Below are positions 9,594 through 18,179 of a DNA stretch of 64,000 nt, piece by piece; within the stretch, counting starts at the first letter, position 1, and every line of letters begins with the position of its first letter. The DNA is from Emcibacteraceae bacterium. Its GTDB lineage: Bacteria; Pseudomonadota; Alphaproteobacteria; Sphingomonadales; Emcibacteraceae. The DNA is taken from the NCBI GenBank assembly GCA_041396985.1, contig JAWKXO010000002.1:445501-509500 (forward strand), read 5' to 3'. A model generated the notes under the pieces. The model worked only from the letters and a program-made list of their open reading frames with translations. It searched no databases and was not told where the DNA came from. The position numbers were made by a program, and so were the translations under genes.

Positions 9594-11378
9594 ATGGATA
9601 AAAGATTAAGGGCGTTCAGACAGGTCCTAAGAAAGCATAAGCTGTCAGGATTTATTGTTCCGCATACAGATGAACATCAAAGTGAATATACGCCTTCCTA
9701 TGCTGAAAGACTAGCCTGGATTACGGGGTTTGACGGTTCGGCCGGGCTGGCAGCAATCACATTGAACCAGGCCGCTATATTTGTTGACGGGCGCTATACG
9801 CTACAGGTCAGGAACCAAGTTGATAGAGGCTTGTTCTCAATAATGAAATTACATGAAGATCAGGCAGAAGACTGGTTTCTGGATAATCTGGAGGACGGCG
9901 CTGTCATCGGTTATGATCCCTGGCTGCATAGTAAAATCTGGTTGGAAAAAGCGAGAAATACACTTGCTGCAAAAAATATTACTCTAAAAGCGTTAAGTAA
10001 AAATCCGATCGATGAAATCTGGCAGGACCGTCCGGCACCATCAAAGGCTCTGGCGCAGGTATATAAACTTAGATATTCAGGTGAAAAATCATCCTTAAAA
10101 CGAAAAAGGATTGCTGAGGAAATAAAAGCAAAAGGGGCTGATGCGCTGGTTATCACATCACTTGACAGTATCGCCTGGCTTTTTAATATTCGTGGCTCGG
10201 ATGTTGACATGACGCCTCTTGTTTTAAGTTTTGCCATACTTTACAGCACCGGAAGCGCAGATTTGTTTATTGATCCTACTAAACTTGATGATGATATGAT
10301 CAGACATCTGGGAAAATATGTCTCCCATTATCCAAAAAAGGATTTCTTAAAAGCTGTAAAGTCGCTGGGTCAAAAAGGTTTATCAATAATGGTGGATCCG
10401 AAGAGGGCTCATGCAGCTGTTTTTGAAGCACTAAGCTCAGCAAAAAAGAAAGTTATTGAAGCGGACGATCCTATCCAGATTGATAAAGCCTGTAAAAATG
10501 ATGTGGAACTTGAGGGAACGAAAAAAGCTCATATTCGTGATGCCGTCGCAGTATGCAGGTTCTTATACTGGTTAGACCGTAACGCGCCTTCAGGAAAAAT
10601 AACCGAAATTGATGCTGTAAATGAGCTTTATGATTTAAGAAAAGAGGTATCACTTTTTCAGGGAAACAGTTTCGCGACCATCAGTGGTGCCGGGCCAAAC
10701 GGGGCCATTGTTCATTATAAAGTGACTGAAAATACATGTCGGAAACTTGAGAAAGACATGCTTTATCTGGTTGATTCCGGTGGTCAGTATCTTGATGGTA
10801 CCACTGATATTACAAGGACCATTGCAATCGGCACCCCGACCGAACAGCAAAAGGATCATTTCACTCGTGTTCTTAAAGGACATATAGCTTTGGCTCAGGC
10901 TCGATTTCCACTTGGCCGGACCGGGGCACATCTTGATACTCTTGCCCGTAAATCATTGTGGGATGTCGGTTTGGATTATGCACATGGTACAGGGCATGGT
11001 GTGGGTAGTTATCTTGGTGTTCATGAAGGTCCACAAAGCATTTCCCCTCTCAGCTTCAATGTGGCGCTTAAGCCGGGTATGATTTTATCCAATGAACCCG
11101 GATATTATAAAACGGGGGAATATGGCATTCGTATCGAAAATCTGGTCATTGTTCGACCCAGCGATTTCGAAGAAGATGAGCGCCCGATGTTACGTTTTGA
11201 AACCATTACCTTAGTCCCGATCGATACTCGTCTGGTAAATGCCCATATGATGTCTGCAGCGGAAATTACCTGGCTCAATATTTATCATGCTAAAGTTCGC
11301 GAAAAAATTTCTCCTTTGTTAGAAGGTGCGGAAAAAGAATGGCTGATAAATGCGACAAATTCAATTACAACGCTATAG
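9594..11378 (+). CDS. M24-family Xaa-Pro aminopeptidase (aminopeptidase P, long form)
   Basis: 594 residues. There are two creatinase-like N-terminal domains ('GFIVPHTDEHQSEY', 'LAWITGFDGSAGLAAI'), then the pitta-bread catalytic domain. Metal ligands are visible: two Asp in 'LVDSGGQYLDGTTDITRTI', His in 'DYAHGTGHGVGSYLGVHEGP', and two Glu in 'LSNEPGYYKTGEYGIRIENL'. It removes N-terminal residues preceding proline in the cytosol. The three-domain length matches the eukaryotic-like/alphaproteobacterial form rather than E. coli PepP. The ribosome site GAGGG lies before the ATG. The enoyl-CoA-hydratase-like gene follows after 24 bp. Confidence 0.93.
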   Translation: MDKRLRAFRQVLRKHKLSGFIVPHTDEHQSEYTPSYAERLAWITGFDGSAGLAAITLNQAAIFVDGRYTLQVRNQVDRGLFSIMKLHEDQAEDWFLDNLEDGAVIGYDPWLHSKIWLEKARNTLAAKNITLKALSKNPIDEIWQDRPAPSKALAQVYKLRYSGEKSSLKRKRIAEEIKAKGADALVITSLDSIAWLFNIRGSDVDMTPLVLSFAILYSTGSADLFIDPTKLDDDMIRHLGKYVSHYPKKDFLKAVKSLGQKGLSIMVDPKRAHAAVFEALSSAKKKVIEADDPIQIDKACKNDVELEGTKKAHIRDAVAVCRFLYWLDRNAPSGKITEIDAVNELYDLRKEVSLFQGNSFATISGAGPNGAIVHYKVTENTCRKLEKDMLYLVDSGGQYLDGTTDITRTIAIGTPTEQQKDHFTRVLKGHIALAQARFPLGRTGAHLDTLARKSLWDVGLDYAHGTGHGVGSYLGVHEGPQSISPLSFNVALKPGMILSNEPGYYKTGEYGIRIENLVIVRPSDFEEDERPMLRFETITLVPIDTRLVNAHMMSAAEITWLNIYHAKVREKISPLLEGAEKEWLINATNSITTL

Positions 11379-11402
11379 AATAATTTAGAAACGAAGCATT
11401 AA

Positions 11403-12452
11403 ATGAGTGAACATATTCTGTTTGAAGAAAAATCCGGTCTTGGAATTATAACGCTTAACAGGCCGCATGTTCTTAATGCACTCTCGACTTCTATGTGTTC
11501 AATTCTGGACAATCAACTAAAAGCCTGGGAAGAAAACGCATCAGTAAAAGCTGTCCTGATTAAAGGCGCAGGCGGCAAAGCTTTCTGTGCAGGCGGTGAT
11601 GTGAGAGCCATTGTTGAGCAAGGGTACGAGAATAATTCTCTGGCCCCTGAATTTTTCTCGACAGAATATAAAATGAATGCCCGTATTTATCATTTTAACA
11701 AGCCATTTATAGCCCTTCTGAACGGAATAACCATGGGCGGAGGTGTCGGTGTCTCAATTCATGGTTCTCACCGGATCGTTACTGAGAATACCCTTTTTGC
11801 AATGCCTGAATCGGCGATCGGATTAATTCCTGATGTCGGGGGGAGTTATTTTCTGCCACGTCTTCCCGGTGCGCTCGGACTTTACCTTGGCCTGACCGGG
11901 GCAAGATTAAAAGGGTCTGATATATTATATGCTGGTATAGGTACCGCATATATGAGTGCTGAAAAATTACCTGATTTAATTGAAACACTTATCGAAGAAG
12001 ACATTACCGGTCATGATGATGTGGATAGGATCATAGCCCGCTATGCTGAAGACCCCGGCGCTTCTTCACTTGATGAATTCAGAGACCTAATTGATGCGGC
12101 ATTCAGTGAAAATACGGTAGAGGATATTTTTGATCACCTGAGTATCATTGATCATAATTGGGCCGGTGAGACGCTCGCCGTATTGAAAAAAATGTCACCC
12201 ATCAGCCTTAAAGTCATCACTGAGCAGCTTTTCCGCGGCGCAAAGCTTGAATTTGATGACTGTATGAAGATGGAATTTCGGATTGTGTATGCCATTTCGT
12301 CATATGACAGTGACTTTTATGAAGGGGTAAGAGCCGTATTAATTGATAAGGATCATTCCCCAAACTGGATGCCCTCAACGCTGGATCAGGTAACAACGGA
12401 AATGGTGTTGGCCCATTTTAATATTCCTGCTGTTGGTGATTTGTCGCTTTAA
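11403..12452 (+). CDS. 3-hydroxyisobutyryl-CoA hydrolase (crotonase superfamily)
   Basis: 349 residues, longer than an enoyl-CoA hydratase (~260) and the right size for HIBCH. Diagnostic segments are 'KAFCAGGDVRAIVEQGY', oxyanion loop 'GITMGGGVGVSIHGSHRI', and the catalytic-acid region 'FAMPESAIGLIPDVGGSYFL'. The 'MPE..IGL.PDVGG' form distinguishes HIBCH from hydratases. It hydrolyses 3-hydroxyisobutyryl-CoA in valine degradation. No other valine-pathway gene is adjacent. The stop overlaps the convergent pseudouridine synthase by 4 bp. Confidence 0.88.
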   Translation: MSEHILFEEKSGLGIITLNRPHVLNALSTSMCSILDNQLKAWEENASVKAVLIKGAGGKAFCAGGDVRAIVEQGYENNSLAPEFFSTEYKMNARIYHFNKPFIALLNGITMGGGVGVSIHGSHRIVTENTLFAMPESAIGLIPDVGGSYFLPRLPGALGLYLGLTGARLKGSDILYAGIGTAYMSAEKLPDLIETLIEEDITGHDDVDRIIARYAEDPGASSLDEFRDLIDAAFSENTVEDIFDHLSIIDHNWAGETLAVLKKMSPISLKVITEQLFRGAKLEFDDCMKMEFRIVYAISSYDSDFYEGVRAVLIDKDHSPNWMPSTLDQVTTEMVLAHFNIPAVGDLSL

Positions 12453-13102
12453 AAGGGGACAGGACTGTCAAAAGTCATTTTTACTTTTTCTATTGGGTGC
12501 ATAATAGTCAGTGAAGTTGAATGAAGACAAAGCCTGTCGCTCATGGCCAATGCCTTTACATGTGCATAAAAACGATCTCCCAGAATTGGATGCCCGAGTT
12601 CTTTTAAGTGAACACGTAATTGATGCGAGCGTCCGGTAAGGGGCATAAGTTCAACGTAACATTCATTTTCCAGTCTTTTGATGACACGCCATTCTGTCTG
12701 TGATGGTTTTCCATTTTCGAAATCAACCATTTGTTTTGGTCTGTTAGGCCAGTCACAGATGAGAGGAAGGTCAATTACACCTTCGTCTTTTTTTATTTGT
12801 CCAAAAATACGGGCACAATATTTTTTCCCGACATTTCTGTTTTGAAACTGAAGACTAAGATGGCGATGGGAGAATTTACTTAATCCCATTATAATAAGCC
12901 CCGAAGTATCCATATCAAGTCTGTGGACGGTTCGGGCATTGCCAAACTTCTCACACGCTCTTTTCTCCAGACAGTCTGTAAGTAATGGCCCTTTTCCCGG
13001 CACTGACAATAGGCCGCTTGGCTTGTCAAGGACGAGTATTTCATCGTCATGATAAACGATGTTCAAATAGGGATCTGTAGAAGGGCAATAATTTTCTATC
13101 AT
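12449..13102 (-). CDS. RluA-family pseudouridine synthase
   Basis: 217 residues, a short stand-alone catalytic domain without an S4 domain. 'ILVLDKPSGLLSVPGKGP' and the catalytic Asp motif 'TVHRLDMDTSGLIIMGLSK' are intact, as are 'LPLTGRSHQLRVHL'-type segments ('LMPLTGRSHQLRVHLKELGH'). It isomerises uridine in rRNA or tRNA. The short length resembles RluA/TruC-like enzymes. The target cannot be told from sequence. It is divergent from the APC permease and overlaps the end of the HIBCH gene by 4 bp. Confidence 0.9.
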   Translation of the reverse strand: MIENYCPSTDPYLNIVYHDDEILVLDKPSGLLSVPGKGPLLTDCLEKRACEKFGNARTVHRLDMDTSGLIIMGLSKFSHRHLSLQFQNRNVGKKYCARIFGQIKKDEGVIDLPLICDWPNRPKQMVDFENGKPSQTEWRVIKRLENECYVELMPLTGRSHQLRVHLKELGHPILGDRFYAHVKALAMSDRLCLHSTSLTIMHPIEKVKMTFDSPVPF

Positions 13103-13153
13103 AATATCCTGTTCTTATATATTCTTCCTCTCAAAGAACAGAAAAATGTTTGC

Positions 13154-14386
13154 ATGGGTGATATGAAAAAATCTTTGGGAATTTGGCGAACGTGGGCGCT
13201 GGTTGTTGGAACCATTATCGGATCAGGTATTTTTACTTTGCCTGCTATTCTGGCACCTTATGGAAAGAATAGTTTTTATGGTTGGGGACTTGCAACATTT
13301 GGCACGTTAAGTATTGCATTTGCGCTAAGCCACCTTTCTTCCCGAAACCCAAGAGAAGGCGGACCATATACATTTGTTAATGAAGCGTTCGGTCACTACC
13401 CTGCTATGTTTATTGCCTGGGGATACTGGATTTCTGTATGGGTATCAGTCGCTGCTATTGCCACGTCTTTTTCAGGATATATGGCAATTTTCATTCCCGT
13501 CATTGTGGACTATTATTGGTTATCTGCGCTTGTTGCGATTATGGTTGTCTGGATATTTACTTACATCAATGTTAGAGGGGTTGAGGAAGTAAGCATCGTT
13601 CAGTTGATTACGGTCATTCTAAAATTAATTCCCCTTTTTATAGTAGGGACCGTTGGATTTGTTATGGGGGATATTACTGACGTTCCGGTACTTAATCCGA
13701 AAGGGGAAAGTTTTCCTACGATGGTATCGGGAATTACACTTTTAGTTATGTGGTCATTTATTGGAATTGAAGCTGCAACAGTTCCATCTGATAATGTTGA
13801 AAATCCAAAAAAAACTATACCACGCGCACTTGTTCTAGGAACCTTAACAGGGGCAGGGGCTTATATTCTGGCAACCGCCGGGGTCATGGCTCTCATCCCA
13901 TCAGAAATATTGCAAAGTTCTACCTCTCCATTTGCGGATGCCGCTTCTTTAATATTTGGTGACATTGGCGCTTTAATGATTGGTTTTGGTGCACTAATTG
14001 CCATTGGCGGTGCTCTGAATTCCAATATATTATTAAGTGGCACAGTGCCAATGGCAGGGGCAATTGACGGATTATTTCCATCATGCTTCAGGAGTAAAGA
14101 TAAAAATGGAACACCAGTATTTTCATTGATTTTTTCAAGTGGTCTGACATCTGCAATCATTTTATTTAATGCTAATAAGGGTACGTTAAAAGCGTTTGAG
14201 ATCATGATTTTAATTGCCACTTTCTCAGTATTATTAGCATATCTAGGAACCAGTCTGGCCAGTATAAAACTGCAGATAAAAGACAGAGAAAAAGGACAGC
14301 CTATAAATTTTCTGACATTTATGAATTCATTTTTGGCGACTTTATATTCCCTGTTTGCGATAATTGGGGCATGGGTAATTTACTGA
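13154..14386 (+). CDS. APC-superfamily amino-acid permease
   Basis: 410 residues from the ATG at 13154 ('MGDMKKSLGIWRTWALVVGT'). The frame extends upstream to 13049, but that part reads through the divergent promoter and has no hydrophobic character, so I reject it. About 12 membrane spans are visible. The first carries the APC substrate-backbone motif 'GTIIGSGIFTLPAIL', and later ones include 'SFIGIEAATVPSDNVENPKK'. It lies 37 bp ahead of the dimethylarginine hydrolase, pointing to uptake of arginine, methylated arginines or their products. The ribosome site is weak; 13163 is an alternative start. Confidence 0.85.
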   Translation: MGDMKKSLGIWRTWALVVGTIIGSGIFTLPAILAPYGKNSFYGWGLATFGTLSIAFALSHLSSRNPREGGPYTFVNEAFGHYPAMFIAWGYWISVWVSVAAIATSFSGYMAIFIPVIVDYYWLSALVAIMVVWIFTYINVRGVEEVSIVQLITVILKLIPLFIVGTVGFVMGDITDVPVLNPKGESFPTMVSGITLLVMWSFIGIEAATVPSDNVENPKKTIPRALVLGTLTGAGAYILATAGVMALIPSEILQSSTSPFADAASLIFGDIGALMIGFGALIAIGGALNSNILLSGTVPMAGAIDGLFPSCFRSKDKNGTPVFSLIFSSGLTSAIILFNANKGTLKAFEIMILIATFSVLLAYLGTSLASIKLQIKDREKGQPINFLTFMNSFLATLYSLFAIIGAWVIY

Positions 14387-14423
14387 TTTACATAATCTGC
14401 AGATCAATCACTAAGGATCAAAA

Positions 14424-15185
14424 ATGTTTAAGCATGCAATTGTAAGAAAGCCCTGTAAGACATTGATTGATGGACTTTCAGAAGCAAAATTGGGTAAGCC
14501 GAATTATGATAAGGCACTATTGCAGCATCAAGATTATGTATCTGCCTTAAAAGAATGTGGTTTGAATGTAAAAATTCTGAACGCCCTGGAAGACTTTCCC
14601 GACAGCTGTTTTGTTGAAGATGTTGCCCTTATGACACCTCACTGTGCAATACTTACCAGGCCCGGTGCACCAAGTCGGCGTGGCGAGGTGGATTTTATTA
14701 AAGATGCGGTTTTTAAATTTTATAAAGAAGTTGAAGAGATTAAAGAACCGGGTCTGGTTGAGGCGGGTGATATCATGATGGTTGGCGACCATTATTATAT
14801 TGGGCTTTCCAATCGTACAAACCTGGAAGGAGCAAATCAGGTTATCGCCATACTTGAAAAATATGGAATGAGTGGTTCCGTGGTTGAAATGTCAGAAATG
14901 CTCCATCTAAAGACTGGGCTGGGATATTTGGAAAATAATGTTCTTCTGGCATGTGGAGAATTTATAGGGAAACCTGAGTTTCAATGCTATAATATGATAA
15001 AAATAAATGAAAAACAGAGCTACTCAGCAAATAGTGTCTGGATCAATGGCATTGTACTCGTTCCCAAAGGTTTTCCCGAAACGTCCAAAGCAATTGAAGA
15101 TGCCGGTTATAAGGTCCGGGAAGTAGATGTATCAGAATTTCGCAAACTTGATGGCGGCTTAAGTTGCTTATCACTAAGATTCTAA
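14424..15185 (+). CDS. ddaH: N(G),N(G)-dimethylarginine dimethylaminohydrolase
   Basis: 253 residues, the family length. Active-site features are 'DFPDSCFVEDVALMT' (substrate-binding Asp and Glu), 'GLVEAGDIMMVGD', 'YIGLSNRTNLEGA', the catalytic His in 'EMLHLKTGLGYLENN', and the nucleophile Cys248 in the C-terminal 'DGGLSCLSLRF'. It hydrolyses mono- and dimethylarginine to citrulline and methylamines. The first ~20 residues 'MFKHAIVRKPCKTLIDGL' also fit. Immediately downstream of an APC permease, which may import the substrate. An arginine deiminase is less likely because that enzyme is longer. Confidence 0.9.
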   Translation: MFKHAIVRKPCKTLIDGLSEAKLGKPNYDKALLQHQDYVSALKECGLNVKILNALEDFPDSCFVEDVALMTPHCAILTRPGAPSRRGEVDFIKDAVFKFYKEVEEIKEPGLVEAGDIMMVGDHYYIGLSNRTNLEGANQVIAILEKYGMSGSVVEMSEMLHLKTGLGYLENNVLLACGEFIGKPEFQCYNMIKINEKQSYSANSVWINGIVLVPKGFPETSKAIEDAGYKVREVDVSEFRKLDGGLSCLSLRF

Positions 15186-15223
15186 TTTACGTAATATTTT
15201 TATTAGATTATTTAAGTTAAAAA

Positions 15224-15245
15224 GCAGGGTTTAAATTTTCCCTGC
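15224..15245. other. Hairpin between ddaH and the RND operon
   Basis: GCAGGG (15224-15229) and CCCTGC (15240-15245) form a perfect 6 bp stem with a 10-base AT loop. On the plus strand no T-run follows, so it is a poor terminator for ddaH. The T-run lies on the minus side, where no gene points this way. It could pause transcription or be a protein site. Confidence 0.4.
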
Positions 15246-15288
15246 GTATAAAAATTACAAAACATTTATTAAAAATAATGGAATTAAT

Positions 15289-16743
15289 ATGGTTCAGTCG
15301 CGTTTTTATGGGACAAAATCAGGGATTATCTGTGCATTTACTCTGGCCAGTTTATTGGTATCGGGGTGTGCGCCACAGTTCAATATTGATAACCAGGTCG
15401 ACATGGTGGCAGTGCCGGATACATGGCAAAGTCCGGATATTGAAACGGTCAGGTCTGAATTAAAATGGCTGGACGAAAAAGATACAAGAGAGTTGCCTCA
15501 AATTGTAATGCAGGCACTTGATAATAACCCGGATTTAAGAATTTCGGCTAATCGTCTTAAAACGGCAATGGCTCAGCAACAAATAGTCGATAGCGCACGG
15601 AGCTTGACGGGAAATATTACGGGCAGTGCTTCGAGAAATGGTGATTTCCAGAGTGGTACGGCGGACAATCAGAGTTTTTCGCTTCGTGGAAGCCTGGCAT
15701 GGGAAGCAGATGTCTGGGGACGACTGGCCAGTGATAATGCGGCGGCAGAGCAAAATGTCCTTGCAGTAAAAAATGACTTTGATTATGCAAGACTGTCATT
15801 GGCAACAAGGACAGCACAAAGCTGGTTTGATGTTGTTGAAGCAGAAATGCAAAACAGACTCCTTGAACTTAACCTGGAAAAATTATTACAGGCAAAAAAT
15901 TTGGTGCAAAGCCGCTATTCAAGAGGTCTTGTTGATGTGCTTGATGTGCTGCAGCTCGATACAAATCTGGCTACAGCCCGTTCAAATTTGGCCAGTCAAC
16001 GCCAAACTGTTGTTGAGCGAATGAGAAATTTGGAAACACTGGTTGGATCATATCCTACTGGAATGGTACCAAAAGAAGCACAGCTTCCTAAATTGGAGGG
16101 TGTCATTACCATGGGTATCCCTTCGGATCTGCTAGCTGCCCGGCCGGATATTGTTGCAGCCAGAAACAGGGTAATGGCGGCAAATTATGACCTTAATTCT
16201 GCGAAAAAGGCCCTTTATCCATCTCTTAGCGTTTCAGGGAGCACTACAGCAAGTGGTGATCAGCTGAAAGATATCGTCGATGTTGATCATCTGGTTTGGA
16301 GTGTTGTAGGAAATGTGGTTGCGCCGGTTTTTGACGGTGGCCGTCGCCGTCAACAGGTTGTGCTTAGTGAAGTGAGTCTAGACAGTAGTCTTGCTAACTA
16401 TCTGAAAGTCGTTCTAAATGCATATAAGGAAGCTGAAAATGCGCTGACCGCAGAAGTCACACTGGCAGAGCAGGAAAGCCATTTAACAACGGCCGTTGAA
16501 AGCGCTCTCGCCAGTGAGGATAAAGCGCTTGAGCAGTATGGAAAAGGTCTTATTGATATTCTTTCTCTCATAAATGTGCAGAGAAATCGTATTTCTTCAC
16601 AGCAAGGTCTTCTAAGAGTACAATATAACAGGCTTCTTAACCGGGCTGATTTGTATCTGGCACTTGGTGGTCAGGATTTGGAAAATTATATTAGTCAATT
16701 GTCTGCATCAAACCAGACTCGTCGTAATCAGGATCAATTATAA
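15289..16743 (+). CDS. RND efflux outer-membrane lipoprotein (TolC/NodT family)
   Basis: 484 residues. The signal peptide ends in a lipobox 'LLVSGC' with lipidated Cys27. Two homologous repeats follow, each with a coiled helical pair: 'LPQIVMQALDNNPDLRISAN' opens the first, and 'IPSDLLAARPDIVAARNRVM' the second. The second phrase is a reliable NodT-family signature. It forms the outer-membrane channel of the tripartite pump whose other two parts follow directly; its TAA shares one base with the adaptor's ATG. The ATG start is preceded by GGAA. Confidence 0.93.
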   Translation: MVQSRFYGTKSGIICAFTLASLLVSGCAPQFNIDNQVDMVAVPDTWQSPDIETVRSELKWLDEKDTRELPQIVMQALDNNPDLRISANRLKTAMAQQQIVDSARSLTGNITGSASRNGDFQSGTADNQSFSLRGSLAWEADVWGRLASDNAAAEQNVLAVKNDFDYARLSLATRTAQSWFDVVEAEMQNRLLELNLEKLLQAKNLVQSRYSRGLVDVLDVLQLDTNLATARSNLASQRQTVVERMRNLETLVGSYPTGMVPKEAQLPKLEGVITMGIPSDLLAARPDIVAARNRVMAANYDLNSAKKALYPSLSVSGSTTASGDQLKDIVDVDHLVWSVVGNVVAPVFDGGRRRQQVVLSEVSLDSSLANYLKVVLNAYKEAENALTAEVTLAEQESHLTTAVESALASEDKALEQYGKGLIDILSLINVQRNRISSQQGLLRVQYNRLLNRADLYLALGGQDLENYISQLSASNQTRRNQDQL

Positions 16744-18179
16744 TGAAAAAAAGTTACACACAGTTAACCATAGTATTAGGTATCGCCGTGATTACGAGTG
16801 TTATTTTTGTAACTATGTTTATTTTCCGCCCGCAGGCGCCAGTTGAAAGGCTTGAGGATCGGGTAGAACGCCTGGAGGTTATTACCGCTAAAAAGCAAGA
16901 TGTTTTTCCGATTGTCAGAACACAAGCGGTCGTTGAAAGTAGATTAAATATCAATATTAAGTCGCAGGTTTCCGGACAGATCGTCTATACATCGCCTAAA
17001 TTTCTAACAGGCGGTTTTTTTGATACCGGCGAAGTGATCTTAAAAATTGATCCAAGTGATTATGAACTTGCATTGGCGCAGGCAGAAGTGAATGTTGCCC
17101 GTGCTGAACAGACTTTAAGCGTGGAAAAAGAACAGGCAGAACTCGCGAGACAGGATTGGGAAAAATATGGTGAAGGAAAGGCGACTGAGCTTGTCCTTCG
17201 AATTCCTCAGCTTCGTGAAGCAGAAGCAGGATTAAAAGGGGCACAAGCAAACTACGAAACCCAGCGTATTCGTCTGGAACGGACCGAAGTTAAGGCACCA
17301 TTCCCGCTCATGATTGATGAGAAACAGGTTGATTTGGGACAGGTCGTCGGTACCAATCAGGATATTGCATCAGTGTTTGGGACAGAAGAAGCAGAAATTC
17401 GCATGCCTCTTAGCCAAAAGCAGATTGATCTGCTGGATATTAAGAATGTTGGTATTTTACCTAAAGAAGAAGTTCTTGATGTTAAAATCAGGGATTTAAC
17501 ACGTGAAGATCATATTGCCTGGGACGCCCAGATTTTAAGGGTTGAAAGCTCAATTGACAGGAAAAGCAGGGTTTATTATGCGGTTGCAACTATTTATGAT
17601 CCTATGAATCTTAAACATGAAAAGCCGACACCGCCTCTTTTACCGGGTGTTTTTGTTGAGTTGGAAGTATTCGGCCCAAAAATAAGTGATGTGTTTCATG
17701 TGCCTGTAAAAGCAATGCATGATGATGATGATATTTTTATTTTTGAGGATGGCAAACTGATAACCAAGCCTGTGAAAGTTGTGGACCGGGATAAAGACTA
17801 TGTCACGATTGAATCAGGTATTGAAGTCGGCGAGCTGATTACGACATCTCCACCCTTTTCATATGTGCCAGGTATGAAGTCAACGGTGGCCAACCTTGAC
17901 GGAGTTCCGATGGGAAGACCGGGTGGAGCTAATAATGTTGCTGGCGGTGGTCAAAGACCGGCTGCCGGCGCAGCATCCGGCGGTCCGGCAACAGCAAATG
18001 CCGCTGAAGCGCCTGCGGGGGATCAGGCAAATAACGGCAATAATAACAGGGCATCATTCGCTAATATGACGCCGGAACAGCGCCGTGCGGCAATAGCTAA
18101 TATGACACCAGAGCAACGTGCAGCAATGCAGGCAAGACGTCAGGCTGCCGGAAACTCACCACAGGGAGGTAACCAATGA
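16743..18179 (+). CDS. RND efflux periplasmic adaptor (HlyD/MFP family) with Gly/Ala/Asn-rich tail
   Basis: 478 residues. An N-terminal membrane anchor (~8-30) is followed by the lipoyl half 'INIKSQVSGQIVYTSPKFLT', an alpha-hairpin (~100-180), and the second lipoyl half 'VKAPFPLMIDEKQVDLGQVV'. Then come the beta-barrel ('LPGVFVELEVFG') and membrane-proximal domains. From ~395 the protein continues into a low-complexity tail rich in Gly, Ala and Asn, ending in two copies of 'ANMTPEQR.A' (~438 and ~450). The tail is unusual for an adaptor and absent from AcrA/MdtA. Stop overlaps the permease start by 4 bp (ATGA). Confidence 0.92.
   Translation: MKKSYTQLTIVLGIAVITSVIFVTMFIFRPQAPVERLEDRVERLEVITAKKQDVFPIVRTQAVVESRLNINIKSQVSGQIVYTSPKFLTGGFFDTGEVILKIDPSDYELALAQAEVNVARAEQTLSVEKEQAELARQDWEKYGEGKATELVLRIPQLREAEAGLKGAQANYETQRIRLERTEVKAPFPLMIDEKQVDLGQVVGTNQDIASVFGTEEAEIRMPLSQKQIDLLDIKNVGILPKEEVLDVKIRDLTREDHIAWDAQILRVESSIDRKSRVYYAVATIYDPMNLKHEKPTPPLLPGVFVELEVFGPKISDVFHVPVKAMHDDDDIFIFEDGKLITKPVKVVDRDKDYVTIESGIEVGELITTSPPFSYVPGMKSTVANLDGVPMGRPGGANNVAGGGQRPAAGAASGGPATANAAEAPAGDQANNGNNNRASFANMTPEQRRAAIANMTPEQRAAMQARRQAAGNSPQGGNQ

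Noticed and set aside
13049..13153. Extension of the APC permease upstream to 13049
   Set aside because: It overlaps the divergent pseudouridine-synthase start and promoter and adds a non-homologous leader.
15224..15245. Hairpin as a ddaH terminator
   Set aside because: No T-run follows on the plus strand; kept only as a hairpin.
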